Shown: positions 50,156-58,455 of the stretch, piece after piece
Numbering within the stretch: the first letter of the stretch is position 1
Layout: every line of letters begins with the position of its first letter
DNA from: M3007 sp031425035
Lineage (GTDB): Bacteria; Bacteroidota; Bacteroidia; Chitinophagales; Saprospiraceae
NCBI GenBank assembly: GCA_031425035.1
Contig: JANPIN010000053.1
Span: 46,171 to 110,170, forward strand
DNA length: 64,000 nucleotides
Direction of reading: 5' to 3'
Made by a program: the position numbers and the translations under genes
The notes under the pieces: model-generated
Told to the model about the DNA's origin: nothing
Database searches by the model: none
The model's input: only the letters and a program-made list of their open reading frames with translations

Positions 50156-51079
50156 TCAGGACAGCCGGAAACTGGAGGCGCCCAGCAGGCCCTGATCGCA
50201 GTAAATAGCTACTACGTAGGAGCCGGATTTCAGCCGGTCATCGAATTTAAAATTGAAGGATAAACGCTGCATGCTTTCCAGCACGACTGTTTTCATCTGC
50301 TGCGCAGTAATATCGACTGCACCGGCAGGTGCGTGTACGGTGGCTTTCGTCGGGCCTTCGCTCATGATGGGGACGCCCTTTTCGTCGGTGATGACGAGAT
50401 AAACTTTTTGTGTGCCCTGGTAATTAGCCGGCACGTCGGCGAGGTCGAAACTCACGTCGATGGCGCGTACCCGTTTGGCTTTGGCGGTCAGTCGGTCATT
50501 GCGGCGTACGGGCGTTACCCGGAAAGAAGAAGCTTTGAACGTAGCCGACTGGGTTTTACGAATTTGTTCTTCCAGCTGTTTGGCCAGCACCGCTACCTGA
50601 TCATTTAAGGCGGAGTTACTGCCTTTCAAGGTGGCGTTTTCACCACTCAGGCGTTGATTCTCGGCTTTTAAAGCGTCGTTTTCGCCTTTCAGCGTGGATA
50701 TGATCGTTTCATATTCAATCCTGGTTTTTTCCAGGGTGCTCACCTGGTCGCGCAAATGTTGTAAATCGCCGGCGGTACTTGATTTAATATTCCGGATCAC
50801 AGCATCTTTTTCCTGGATCAAGGCGGCGGTCGACGTGATGGTACCGCGTAAGGTTTCGTTTTCGGTACGCAGGTCGGCGTAGGAGTTGGACAGACTATCC
50901 AGCGCGTGTTCCACCTGGGCTTTGGTAAGTTCCAACTGTTGTTTTTCTAGTTCCATTTTGGCTGTTTCCTGCACGTAGGTGCGTGATTTCTGCCAGAAGA
51001 AATAACCCATAACAGCCGACAAGAGCAGCAGCAAAGCGATGATGATCCCGTAAGCGCGTGAGTTTTGATTATCGCTCAT
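50156..51079 (-). CDS. Coiled-coil membrane-anchored protein, unknown
   Basis: This protein has 307 aa from the ATG at 51079 (MSDNQNSRAYGIIIAL); an upstream start at 51106 is less likely. One membrane helix (about 10-28) is followed by a long coiled coil (about 35-175, repeats such as LKGENDALKAENQRLSGENA), then a C-terminal beta-rich domain of about 115 residues beginning RVRAIDVSFDLADVPANYQG and including QKVYLVITDEKGVPIMSEGP. The family is not recognised by name, but this design is common in Bacteroidota envelope proteins. It faces away from the TauE gene and is followed by tamB on the same strand. Confidence 0.8.
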   Translation of the reverse strand: MSDNQNSRAYGIIIALLLLLSAVMGYFFWQKSRTYVQETAKMELEKQQLELTKAQVEHALDSLSNSYADLRTENETLRGTITSTAALIQEKDAVIRNIKSSTAGDLQHLRDQVSTLEKTRIEYETIISTLKGENDALKAENQRLSGENATLKGSNSALNDQVAVLAKQLEEQIRKTQSATFKASSFRVTPVRRNDRLTAKAKRVRAIDVSFDLADVPANYQGTQKVYLVITDEKGVPIMSEGPTKATVHAPAGAVDITAQQMKTVVLESMQRLSFNFKFDDRLKSGSYVVAIYCDQGLLGASSFRLS

Positions 51080-51286
51080 AAGTAGTTCAGATTTGACGAT
51101 TAACAATAAAATGGCGGAAAAAAATGCAAAAACAAGGGTAATTTAACAATCCTGCCAATTTTCCGACCCATTGCAGTTTTACGGCCCGGCAAGGTAAAAA
51201 CAGTGCGCAGCAATTATGGAGAAAATATAAAAAATACTGTAAGCACTGTTCAGGGAATACACCACCTTTGGCCCGAAAAAACGGCT

Positions 51287-52081
51287 ATGCTTCAAACATT
51301 CGGCTACCTCGGTGCAGCATTGATGGGTCTTTCGCTGGGTCTTATCGGCGGTGGCGGCTCCATCCTGACGGTACCTATACTGGTGTTTCTGTTTGGTCTG
51401 CCGGCAGAGATAGCGACCGCTTATTCCCTGTTTACTGTTGGATTAACGAGTTTGGCCGGTTCGTTCACCCACATTCGCATGGGGAACATACACTGGCGCA
51501 CTGCCGTAGTTTTTGGCGTGCCCGCCATTGCCGCCGTATTTGCCACGCGCCGCTTCGTGATGCCGGCTATTCCCCCGGTCTTATTCCACGTGGGTGATTT
51601 TTCTTTTACAAAAGATATTTTCTTACTGCTGGTTTTTGCCGTCCTCATGGTGCTGGCAGCAGGCAGTATGATCCGGCCCCGACATCCCCGGCCAAGCGGG
51701 CAGGAAGTAAAATTTCAGTATGGCCTGATCCTGGCGGAAGGACTGGTCGTCGGTTTGGTGACTGGCCTGGTGGGCGCCGGTGGCGGTTTTCTGATCATTC
51801 CCGCCCTGGTGATCCTGGCAAATTTGCCCATGAAAAAAGCGGTGGGTACATCCCTGGTGATCATTGCCGCCAAGTCGCTGATCGGTTTTTTAGGCGATGT
51901 ACACGCAGAGGTGGCCGTCGACTGGTCCTTCCTGCTCATTTTTTCAGCCATCGCGATCGTCGGCATCATTGCCGGCAGTCAGTTGTCTTCCCGGGTAGAA
52001 GAAGCCAAACTCAAACCCGCTTTCGGCTGGTTCGTACTGGCTATGGGGGTATATATTATTGGTAAGGAGTTGATTGGATAG
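51287..52081 (+). CDS. TauE/SafE family sulfite exporter-like permease
   Basis: This 264-aa membrane protein is read from the ATG at 51287, because the GTG frame from 51203 adds a non-hydrophobic leader. It has about eight predicted helices, with two copies of the family's Gly-rich pattern: GLIGGGGSILTVPILVFLFG near the start and GLVTGLVGAGGGFLIIPALV in the second half. The family exports sulfite, sulfoacetate or other organosulfonates. The next two genes encode a persulfide dioxygenase-rhodanese and a DsrE-like protein, which supports a role in sulfite efflux after sulfide oxidation (inference). Confidence 0.92.
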   Translation: MLQTFGYLGAALMGLSLGLIGGGGSILTVPILVFLFGLPAEIATAYSLFTVGLTSLAGSFTHIRMGNIHWRTAVVFGVPAIAAVFATRRFVMPAIPPVLFHVGDFSFTKDIFLLLVFAVLMVLAAGSMIRPRHPRPSGQEVKFQYGLILAEGLVVGLVTGLVGAGGGFLIIPALVILANLPMKKAVGTSLVIIAAKSLIGFLGDVHAEVAVDWSFLLIFSAIAIVGIIAGSQLSSRVEEAKLKPAFGWFVLAMGVYIIGKELIG

Positions 52082-52237
52082 TATTTATAAAGTGATGAAG
52101 GGATGAAATGATGGAGGGATGGGATAAACTGAATTACCAATGGCCTGTTTATCTTTGTTTTTATATTTCCGGCAGTTATTGTCAACGCAAAGTGGTTCTG
52201 AATAAAGTCGGGTTCTATGTACCTGACAATCAAATAT

Positions 52238-52273
52238 TCAAACCAGCAAACCTTTTCAAACCACTCAAACCTA
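52238..52273 (+). repeat. CAAACC-rich imperfect repeat
   Basis: A run of four imperfect CAAACC-type units (TCAAACCAGCAAACC, TTTTCAAACC, ACTCAAACC) just upstream of the persulfide dioxygenase start. It resembles the exact repeat at 20980-21018 and its inverted relative at 58421-58453. Confidence 0.6.
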
Positions 52274-52298
52274 ACCTATCAACTGATTTTCGGCTACC

Positions 52299-53699
52299 AT
52301 GAAAGTTGAACAAATTTATACGGGTTGCCTGGCACAGGGCGCTTATTACATTGAAAGTGCGGGCGAGGCGGCGGTCATCGATCCCCTGCGGGAAATTGGC
52401 AGTTATTTGCAAAAAGCAGAAAAGAGCGGCGCCCGGATCAAGTATGTATTCGAAACCCATTTCCATGCCGATTTCGTGAGCGGGCACCTGGAACTGGCCA
52501 ATAAAACCGGCGCTTCCATTGTATATGGTCCGGGAGCCACTACCCATTTCACCGCCCATGTAGCCCGGGATGGCGAGGAGTTCAAAGTGGGCAACCTGAC
52601 CATCCGCGCCCTGCATACACCCGGACATACCCTGGAAAGCACCTGCTACCTGCTGCTGGATGAAAATGGCGCAGAATATGCCCTGTTCACCGGCGATACG
52701 CTGTTCATTGGTGATGTCGGCCGACCCGATCTGGCGCAAAAAGCCAACAGCATTACCCAGGAAGACCTGGCCGGCATGTTGTATGAAAGCCTGAAAAACA
52801 AGATCAAACCCCTGCCTGATCAGGTGATTATTTACCCCGCCCATGGCGCAGGTTCAGCCTGCGGCAAAAACATGTCGAAAGAAACGTTCGACTCGCTGGG
52901 GCACCAAAAGCAGGTAAATTATGCACTGCGGGCGGAAGATAAAACCCAGTTTATCGAAGAAGTAACGTCCGGACTGACCCCACCACCCGCCTATTTCCCC
53001 CAAAATGTGGCCCTTAACCAGCAAGGCTCCCCCGATCTTGCCCCGGTGTTGCAACGCGGACTAAGCCCGCTCCAACCGGATGCTTTTGAACACCTGGCCG
53101 GACAGGAACACGCCCTGGTCCTCGATGTACGCACGGATGCCGAGTTTGCAGTAGGACACCTGCCCAACTCGATCAACATCAGTCTGAGCGGCCAGTTTGC
53201 CCCCTGGGTGGGCGCGCTCATTGCCGATCTGAAACAACCCATTCTGCTCGTTACCGCAGCCGGGCAGGAAGAAGAAGCCGTGACCCGGCTGGCCCGCGTA
53301 GGCTATGATCATACGCTGGGTTATTTGCAGGGCGGCGTGCCGGCCTGGATACAAGCCGGTAAAGAAACCGATACGGTCAATCGTATTTCGGCTGCCGATT
53401 TTGCCGGCCACTACGAACCGAAGCAGGCAGTAGTGGTGGACGTACGCCGCGAAGGAGAATTTGCCGGCGGACACGTCGAAGCAGCGGAAAACCGGCCGCT
53501 GGAAAATATTAATGACTGGATGGCGGAGTTGCCGGATGCGCCTTTTTTCCTGCACTGTGCCGGTGGGTTCCGCTCGATGATCGCGGCCTCCATTTTAAAA
53601 AGCCGGGGAATTCATCATTTTCAGGAAATTGCCGGGGGCTTTAACGCCATCGGGCAAACGTCCGTGCCGACCGTCAGTGAAACAGCGATTTTACATTAA
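52299..53699 (+). CDS. Persulfide dioxygenase-like MBL enzyme with two rhodanese domains
   Basis: This 466-aa protein has an ETHE1-type metallo-beta-lactamase domain at 1-240 with the metal motif THFHADFVSGH (53-63), HTPGHTLEST and FTGDTLFIGDVGRPDL, and YPAHGAGSACG. Rhodanese 1 (about 260-345, VLDVRTDAEFAVGHLPNSIN) has no Cys in its catalytic loop (LLVTAAGQEEE), so it is likely structural. Rhodanese 2 (about 365-450) has the catalytic Cys 420 in FFLHCAGGFRS. The family oxidises glutathione or other persulfides to sulfite, with sulfur transfer by the rhodanese. It fits between a sulfite exporter and a DsrE-like gene as one sulfide-detoxification unit. Confidence 0.94.
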   Translation: MKVEQIYTGCLAQGAYYIESAGEAAVIDPLREIGSYLQKAEKSGARIKYVFETHFHADFVSGHLELANKTGASIVYGPGATTHFTAHVARDGEEFKVGNLTIRALHTPGHTLESTCYLLLDENGAEYALFTGDTLFIGDVGRPDLAQKANSITQEDLAGMLYESLKNKIKPLPDQVIIYPAHGAGSACGKNMSKETFDSLGHQKQVNYALRAEDKTQFIEEVTSGLTPPPAYFPQNVALNQQGSPDLAPVLQRGLSPLQPDAFEHLAGQEHALVLDVRTDAEFAVGHLPNSINISLSGQFAPWVGALIADLKQPILLVTAAGQEEEAVTRLARVGYDHTLGYLQGGVPAWIQAGKETDTVNRISAADFAGHYEPKQAVVVDVRREGEFAGGHVEAAENRPLENINDWMAELPDAPFFLHCAGGFRSMIAASILKSRGIHHFQEIAGGFNAIGQTSVPTVSETAILH

Positions 53700-53725
53700 G
53701 TAGTTCTATCGTAGACTACAAAAAA

Positions 53726-54166
53726 ATGCCCGGTATGAAAAACCTGTTCTTTTGCTTTACCCTGCTATTGCTGGCTTCTTCGCTTAATGCTCAACAGGAC
53801 GCCCCCATATTGGATAAAAAACAGCACAAGGTGGTCATCCAGCTCACCAGCAACGACACCAGCGTGCATAAAGCCGTAGTACGCCAGATCGCCAACATTC
53901 TGGAGGCTGCACCCAACTCGAAGATCGAGGTCGTTTGCCACAGTAATGGCATTTCGTTTCTGCTGACGGCCCAGACTAAACAGGCGGCTAAAATCGCGGA
54001 TTTAAGCAGCAAAGGCGTAGAATTCAAAGCCTGCCAGAATACGATGCGCGAGCGCAAACTCCAACCCGAGGAACTCGTTCCACAAAGTGGTTTCGTACCT
54101 TCCGGCGTCATGGAAGTGATTAAAAAACAGGAAAAACACTGGGCTTATCTCCGGGCAGGTCTTTAG
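53726..54166 (+). CDS. Secreted DsrE-family sulfur-relay-like protein
   Basis: This 146-aa protein has a signal peptide (about 1-22, KNLFFCFTLLLLASSLNAQQ). The mature part has the DsrE/YchN fold pattern: HKVVIQLTSNDTSVHKAVVR, ANILEAAPNSKIEVVCHSNG, then GVEFKACQNTMRERKLQPEE, where the Cys in ACQNTM is the likely active site. Such proteins carry sulfur as a cysteine persulfide; an exported version would act in the periplasm. It begins 26 nt after the persulfide dioxygenase stop. The start could also be the Met at residue 4. Confidence 0.85.
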   Translation: MPGMKNLFFCFTLLLLASSLNAQQDAPILDKKQHKVVIQLTSNDTSVHKAVVRQIANILEAAPNSKIEVVCHSNGISFLLTAQTKQAAKIADLSSKGVEFKACQNTMRERKLQPEELVPQSGFVPSGVMEVIKKQEKHWAYLRAGL

Positions 54167-54177
54167 GGTTACCCGCT

Positions 54178-56304
54178 TTACCAGGCCAGTAAATCCCCAA
54201 TAGCTACAGCAACCTGTTCTGCGGATGGGATCATGGTCTGTTCCAGCGTCGTATTAAGTGGAACCGCCGGCATATTTTCTGCGCCAATCGTCCGTACCGG
54301 CGCATCCAGCCACTGGAAACAATGCTCACTGATCCGTCCGGCCAGACTTTGGGCAAAGGAGTTATGCACCGGTTCTTCCGTCACGACCAGCACCCGCCCA
54401 TGTCTTTTGGCCGCCTCGAACATAGCGGCCTCATCCAACGGATACAAGGTCCGTAAATCCAGCACTTCCACCCGACCGGGCCATTGCTGCGCGGCATTCA
54501 GCGCCCAGTGTACGCCCATACCATAGGTAATAACGGCCAGCGTGCTTCCATCCTTCATGGCCGTCTGAGTGGCGGCCAGTACGGTTCTGGCCGAGCCGAA
54601 AGGTACCAGATAATCGGCATCGGGTTCCACGGTACGCGCTGCGTCCGTGCCCGGTACTTTACTCCAGTACAAGCCTTTATGTTCCAGCAGGATGACCGGG
54701 TTGGGATCGTAATAAGCAGATTTCAGCAGGCCTTTCAGGTCGGCGCCATTACTGGGGTAAGCGATTTTTATGCCTCTGATATTAGTCAGCACACTCTCCA
54801 CGCTGCTGCTGTGGTAAGGCCCGCCGCTGCCGTAAGCGCCGATGGGCACCCGAATAATACAGCTGATCGGCCATTTACCGTTGCTTAAATAACTGGAACG
54901 CGATATTTCGGAAAACAGCTGGTTCAATCCCGGCCAGATATAGTCGGCAAACTGCACTTCCACGATGGGTTTCAAACCCACGGCACTCATCCCGGCCGTG
55001 CTACCGATGATAAACGCCTCCTGAATAGGGGTGTTGAACACGCGATGGTCTCCGAATTTTTCCGCCAGGGTAGCCGCTTCGCGAAAAACGCCGCCCAGCC
55101 GCCGACCGACATCCTGGCCATATAACAGGCAGGCCGGGTGTTCCCGCATCAGTTCGTCGATGGCAAACAGGGCGCTATCGACCATGACCTTCACGTCGCG
55201 GTTTTTAGGACTGCGTTCGCCCGTTTCGGCAATGACCGGCGTCGGGGCAAAGGCATGGGTAAACAAATCCTCCGGCCGGGGATCTTCGGCATTTCTGGCC
55301 ATTTCAAAATCAGCGGCCACCTGAGCAATGGCTTCATTTTCAAAACGTTGCAAATCTGCCTGGGAGAAACCGCTGGCCAGCAGGGTCTTTTTGAGGATCG
55401 GAAACGGATCCCGGGTGGCATGTTCTTCCAGGTCATCGCGGTACCATTCTTTGCGTACGCCGGACGTATGGTGGTTCAGCAGCGGGACCCGCACGTGGAG
55501 TAGAAACGGGCGGCGTTCCCGGCGAATTTTTTGCAGTATGTCGCGTACCGTTTGCCAGCAGGCGGCAAAGTCGTTGCCCTCCATGCTCACCGTTTCCAGC
55601 CCCGGAAAACCCCGCGCGTATTCAGCCGCATTAGCCACCCGGGTTTCGGCGGCATTGGCCGAAATATCCCAGCCATTGTCCTGCACGAGATAAAGGATGG
55701 GCAGTTTTTTAAGCACCGCCATTTGAAATGCCTCGGCCACTTCCCCTTCCGTAACCGCGGCATCCCCCAGCGAACAAAGTACCACGGGATTCGCCAGGTC
55801 ACGATCGGCGGGCTCTACGGGTTGCTGATGCTCGGCCATTTGTTCTTTATACCAAAAACCCAGCGCCGCACCGGTCGCCGGTATGACCTGCATACCCGTG
55901 GCGCTGCTCTGGTGGGGGATTTTGGGCTTGTCCGCATCGCGCAGACTCGGGTGACAATAGTAGGAGCGCCCGCCCGAAAACGGATCATCGCGTTTAGCCA
56001 TCAGTTGCAACATGAGTTGATACGGCCGCAAACCCATCCCCAGCAGCATACTATCGTCGCGATAATACGGATAGGCATAGTCCTGCGGCAGCAACTGCAT
56101 GGCGACGGCCAGTTGTATGGCTTCATGTCCGCGCGAGGTGGCGTGCACGTATTTACTGACGAATTTGAAATTGGCTTCGTATAAGTCCGTCATGGCCTTG
56201 GCGGTGGCCATGAGGCGAAACGCTTGCTCTAAAATGGCTGGATCAACGGTAAAATCGGCAGTCGTCTGGCTGACTGCTTCGCGCTGTGTCGTGGTGGTGG
56301 ACAT
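54178..56304 (-). CDS. Fused E1 alpha/beta subunits of 2-oxoacid dehydrogenase
   Basis: This protein has 708 aa from the ATG at 56304 (MSTTTTQREAVSQ); the frame stays open to 56355. The alpha half has the TPP motif CSLGDAAVTEGEVAEAF (about 178-194) with QDNGWDISANA, and the phosphorylation-loop region HHTSGVRKEWYRDDLEEHAT. The beta half starts near 375 (VMVDSALFAIDELMREHPAC) and includes VEVQFADYIWPGLNQLFSEI and RVPIGAYGSGGPYHSSSVES. It decarboxylates pyruvate or branched-chain 2-oxoacids for an E2 lipoyl enzyme that is not in the window. The fusion is typical of Bacteroidota. The exact substrate is not decided. Confidence 0.94.
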   Translation of the reverse strand: MSTTTTQREAVSQTTADFTVDPAILEQAFRLMATAKAMTDLYEANFKFVSKYVHATSRGHEAIQLAVAMQLLPQDYAYPYYRDDSMLLGMGLRPYQLMLQLMAKRDDPFSGGRSYYCHPSLRDADKPKIPHQSSATGMQVIPATGAALGFWYKEQMAEHQQPVEPADRDLANPVVLCSLGDAAVTEGEVAEAFQMAVLKKLPILYLVQDNGWDISANAAETRVANAAEYARGFPGLETVSMEGNDFAACWQTVRDILQKIRRERRPFLLHVRVPLLNHHTSGVRKEWYRDDLEEHATRDPFPILKKTLLASGFSQADLQRFENEAIAQVAADFEMARNAEDPRPEDLFTHAFAPTPVIAETGERSPKNRDVKVMVDSALFAIDELMREHPACLLYGQDVGRRLGGVFREAATLAEKFGDHRVFNTPIQEAFIIGSTAGMSAVGLKPIVEVQFADYIWPGLNQLFSEISRSSYLSNGKWPISCIIRVPIGAYGSGGPYHSSSVESVLTNIRGIKIAYPSNGADLKGLLKSAYYDPNPVILLEHKGLYWSKVPGTDAARTVEPDADYLVPFGSARTVLAATQTAMKDGSTLAVITYGMGVHWALNAAQQWPGRVEVLDLRTLYPLDEAAMFEAAKRHGRVLVVTEEPVHNSFAQSLAGRISEHCFQWLDAPVRTIGAENMPAVPLNTTLEQTMIPSAEQVAVAIGDLLAW

Positions 56305-56333
56305 GGTCGGTATTTGATTTGAGCAACGGGGCG

Positions 56334-56341
56334 CAAAGATA
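56334..56341 (-). promoter_or_regulatory. Possible -7 box for the E1 dehydrogenase gene
   Basis: The minus strand reads TATCTTTG, a full match to TAnnTTTG, about 30 nt before the ATG at 56304. A TTG at the right distance is not visible. Confidence 0.3.
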
Positions 56342-56391
56342 GCCGGCTTTAACAAATCAGCAGCCGAAACACCCGTTTGAACTTGATGGTG

Positions 56392-57000
56392 TTAGTACAC
56401 AATCTCGCTGATCATCTGCCTGGCCTCTCCCTGGAATGGATTACCAGCCTCGCCGGCGATTTTCTTAAAACCTTCCATCATATATGTTTTGCGCCGCTCG
56501 AAGTGGGACATCATGGCCAGCAGGCTGTACCACTGCGCCGCTTGGCCATAGTAAGAATCCCCGGCCAGTTTAGTGAATAACACGGCGGATTGCGGGTAGT
56601 TTTTCAACATGAACAGCGCATGGGCCTGCAGGTAGCTGGCGTCGTTTTCATATTCCGCCGGTACTTGCCGGAGTAGCGCGATGGCTTCTGTCGGATGCTG
56701 TTCGGCCAGGGCTTTACGGGCTTTGTTGAGTGCGGCCTGCTCAGTCGGCGCCTCTGGCCGGATATCGGCAGCGAAATCGGGCGCATGATAGTGCAACTCA
56801 CCCAGTGCCTGGTACTGACGGCCTGGCGGCACTGGCTCTAAATTTTCTGTTTTAAATTCCGCCGGCGATGGCGCCTGATTAGTACATGCACCCAACCATA
56901 CGGACAGTAAAAACAATGCCCAACGGCCCGAAAATGAGCCATATTTGGGTAAAAAACGACGATTCTCAGCGCTTATTTGCTCACTTTTTTGTTTATACAT
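56392..57000 (-). CDS. TPR-like lipoprotein, unknown
   Basis: This 202-aa protein has a hydrophobic stretch ending in a lipobox (FLLSVWLGAC, Cys about 39), so a lipid-anchored periplasmic protein is likely; the first 25 residues are a long polar leader, and an internal start is possible. The mature protein has helical repeats: LNKARKALAEQHPTEAIALL, SYLQAHALFMLKNYPQSAVL, SYYGQAAQWYSLLAMMSHFE. These fit TPR units of about 34 residues. No enzymatic motif is present. A 12-bp palindrome, CCTGAATTCAGG (57039-57050), lies upstream and might be an operator (weak). Confidence 0.75.
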   Translation of the reverse strand: MYKQKSEQISAENRRFLPKYGSFSGRWALFLLSVWLGACTNQAPSPAEFKTENLEPVPPGRQYQALGELHYHAPDFAADIRPEAPTEQAALNKARKALAEQHPTEAIALLRQVPAEYENDASYLQAHALFMLKNYPQSAVLFTKLAGDSYYGQAAQWYSLLAMMSHFERRKTYMMEGFKKIAGEAGNPFQGEARQMISEIVY

Positions 57001-57128
57001 TCAATTGGTTTATAGTGTATTAGAATTAATAATGCTTGCCTGAATTCAGGTTTAAGTATAGAGCCATCTTCCTAGGTGTTAAATTTTGCAAATTACCTGT
57101 TAATTAACAACATTTTGTTTTATATTAC

Positions 57129-57159
57129 TTGCTTTCCTGCGTTTATTTTCTTAATTTTG
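57129..57159 (+). promoter_or_regulatory. Bacteroidota-type promoter
   Basis: TTG at 57129-57131, a 20-nt spacer and TAATTTTG at 57152-57159 match the sigma-ABfr consensus TTTG/TTG-N19-21-TAnnTTTG in both boxes and spacing. The start of the downstream SH3-like gene is 25 nt after the -7 box. Confidence 0.55.
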
Positions 57160-57184
57160 TTTAAAATAAAAAACAAGCATTGCT

Positions 57185-57520
57185 ATGAGCAAGTCAAAGA
57201 TAAATCGTTCTGACGTAATGAAACTGGCCTGGGCTATCCGGAGAAAAAATCCGGCAACGCCTTTGGCTGACTGCCAGGTGGCCGCCTGGAAAGTTATTCT
57301 CTTGTACCAGGCCCTGCGTAAGGGCTCGGTACGTTTCACCTTTCAAAAGCAAAACGGCGAAGTGCGCCAGGCCATTGGTACCCTGAAACCGGACATGTTC
57401 ATCCAGCCGCCGAAAACAACGGAGCAGAGTATACTATTAACCGTGGTCAGGTATTTCGACATGGAAAAGAACGCTATACGTTCGTTCCGTGCGGACCAGT
57501 TGATGCAGGTGGCAGCGTAG
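57185..57520 (+). CDS. Small DUF2693/SH3-fold-like protein
   Basis: This 111-aa protein starts MSKSKINRSDVMKLAWAIRR and includes SVRFTFQKQNGEVRQAIGTL, the pattern (GxVxFxFxKxNGxxRxxxGTL) of small SH3-barrel proteins often labelled DUF2693 in Bacteroidota, phages and plasmids. N- and C-terminal helices flank it (FDMEKNAIRSFRADQLMQ). The fold suggests nucleic-acid or protein binding, but the function is unknown. It has its own clear promoter and no operon partner; its product should be cytosolic. Confidence 0.7.
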   Translation: MSKSKINRSDVMKLAWAIRRKNPATPLADCQVAAWKVILLYQALRKGSVRFTFQKQNGEVRQAIGTLKPDMFIQPPKTTEQSILLTVVRYFDMEKNAIRSFRADQLMQVAA

Positions 57521-57530
57521 TAGTTTACTG

Positions 57531-57959
57531 TTACGGAATTTTAGTGCTTTGCCAGTTAGCCAGCAGCCATTGTCCGTGCCGCCGTCGATAGACTGCCGTG
57601 TATTGCAACCGGACTTCAAAGGGCGTGGCATTAATAATGCCTTTTACCCGTACCACTCCATTGGTCAAAGCTGCCTTCCTATAGTGCCGCACCCGGGCAT
57701 TTTCACGCACCATGCTGGTATACACCAGTCGTCCGCTGGAAATGGCCGACACATGGGTGGATTTGTTTTCCTGCATGGCATTGGAATGAATATACACCAG
57801 CTGCTCGTCGAGCATAGGGCGCAAGGCTACGGTATCGCGGCTGGTCATGAAATCAAACCGTTGCTGTTCGACGGCCAGGATCCGACGGTCCACTTTGGAT
57901 TGGGCCAGCCCGGTGAAGGGTAGCAAAAGACAATACAAATAAAGAAAGCGCATCAGCAA
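57531..57959 (-). CDS. Secreted NTF2-like (DUF4440) protein
   Basis: This 142-aa protein has a signal peptide (about 1-19, ending PFTGLAQ). The mature domain has the NTF2/SnoaL-like pattern: ILAVEQQRFDFMTSRDTVAL, LDEQLVYIHSNAMQENKSTH, ending LQYTAVYRRRHGQWLLANWQ. This fold binds small ligands or catalyses simple isomerisations, but most secreted DUF4440 proteins have no assigned reaction. It directly follows the stop of the carboxypeptidase-regulatory-like gene (no gap), so they are one unit. Confidence 0.85.
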   Translation of the reverse strand: MLMRFLYLYCLLLPFTGLAQSKVDRRILAVEQQRFDFMTSRDTVALRPMLDEQLVYIHSNAMQENKSTHVSAISSGRLVYTSMVRENARVRHYRKAALTNGVVRVKGIINATPFEVRLQYTAVYRRRHGQWLLANWQSTKIP

Positions 57960-58388
57960 TTAGTGTTTTTTGACAAAGGCCAGAGCGATTTCCAGGGTGT
58001 AGGCCGAGCCGGCCTCCAGCACGAAACCGGATTGCTCGAATGATGCCAGTCCGGTGACCTGAACCCGCACGGAATAAGTATCCGGCGTAATCGTCAGCGC
58101 ACAAGCGCCCTGTTGGCCGGTGACTTTACCGTACATGCGCACGGGATTCTCCCGACGCAGCAGTACGGTGGCGCCCATGACCGGTTCCTGATCGATGAAC
58201 TCGCGCACCACAACATTGATGACTACGCGCTTGGAATCGACGTTGCCGGTGCGGACAAATTTTAGCACCCGGCTGAGGTTAGGCATGGTATCCATCGGGC
58301 CGGGCCCTCTGGAAGTTTTCTGCGCAGCAGCAGAATGAAAAAGAAAAATGCTCAAGCAAAGGGGGAGAAAAAATCGGAAAGCGGGCAT
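57960..58388 (-). CDS. Secreted carboxypeptidase-regulatory-like domain protein
   Basis: This 142-aa protein has a signal peptide (about 1-22, FLPLCLSIFLFHSAAAQK). The later 80 residues (VVINVVVREFIDQEPVMGAT, then VLLRRENPVRMYGKVTGQQG, ALTITPDTYSVRVQVTGLAS) resemble the CarboxypepD_reg beta-sandwich that often begins Bacteroidota outer-membrane or cell-surface proteins, here alone. It might be a binding or plug-like module. It abuts the NTF2-like gene start. No enzyme residues are seen. Confidence 0.65.
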   Translation of the reverse strand: MPAFRFFLPLCLSIFLFHSAAAQKTSRGPGPMDTMPNLSRVLKFVRTGNVDSKRVVINVVVREFIDQEPVMGATVLLRRENPVRMYGKVTGQQGACALTITPDTYSVRVQVTGLASFEQSGFVLEAGSAYTLEIALAFVKKH

Positions 58389-58420
58389 GATGAAATGATT
58401 AAAATTTAGGAAAGGGTGGA

Positions 58421-58453
58421 AGGTTGGTTGGTTTGGAGGGTTTGTTGGTTTGG
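58421..58453 (-). repeat. CAAACC-rich repeat (inverted relative of 20980-21018)
   Basis: Read on the minus strand this is CCAAACCAACAAACCCTCCA followed by AACCAACCAACCT, the same building blocks as the repeat at 20980. It lies after the stop of the lamin-tail protein gene. Confidence 0.6.
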
Positions 58454-58455
58454 GA

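Noticed and set aside
57039..57050. 12-bp palindrome CCTGAATTCAGG as an operator
   Set aside because: A single copy with no regulator gene nearby; chance is likely.
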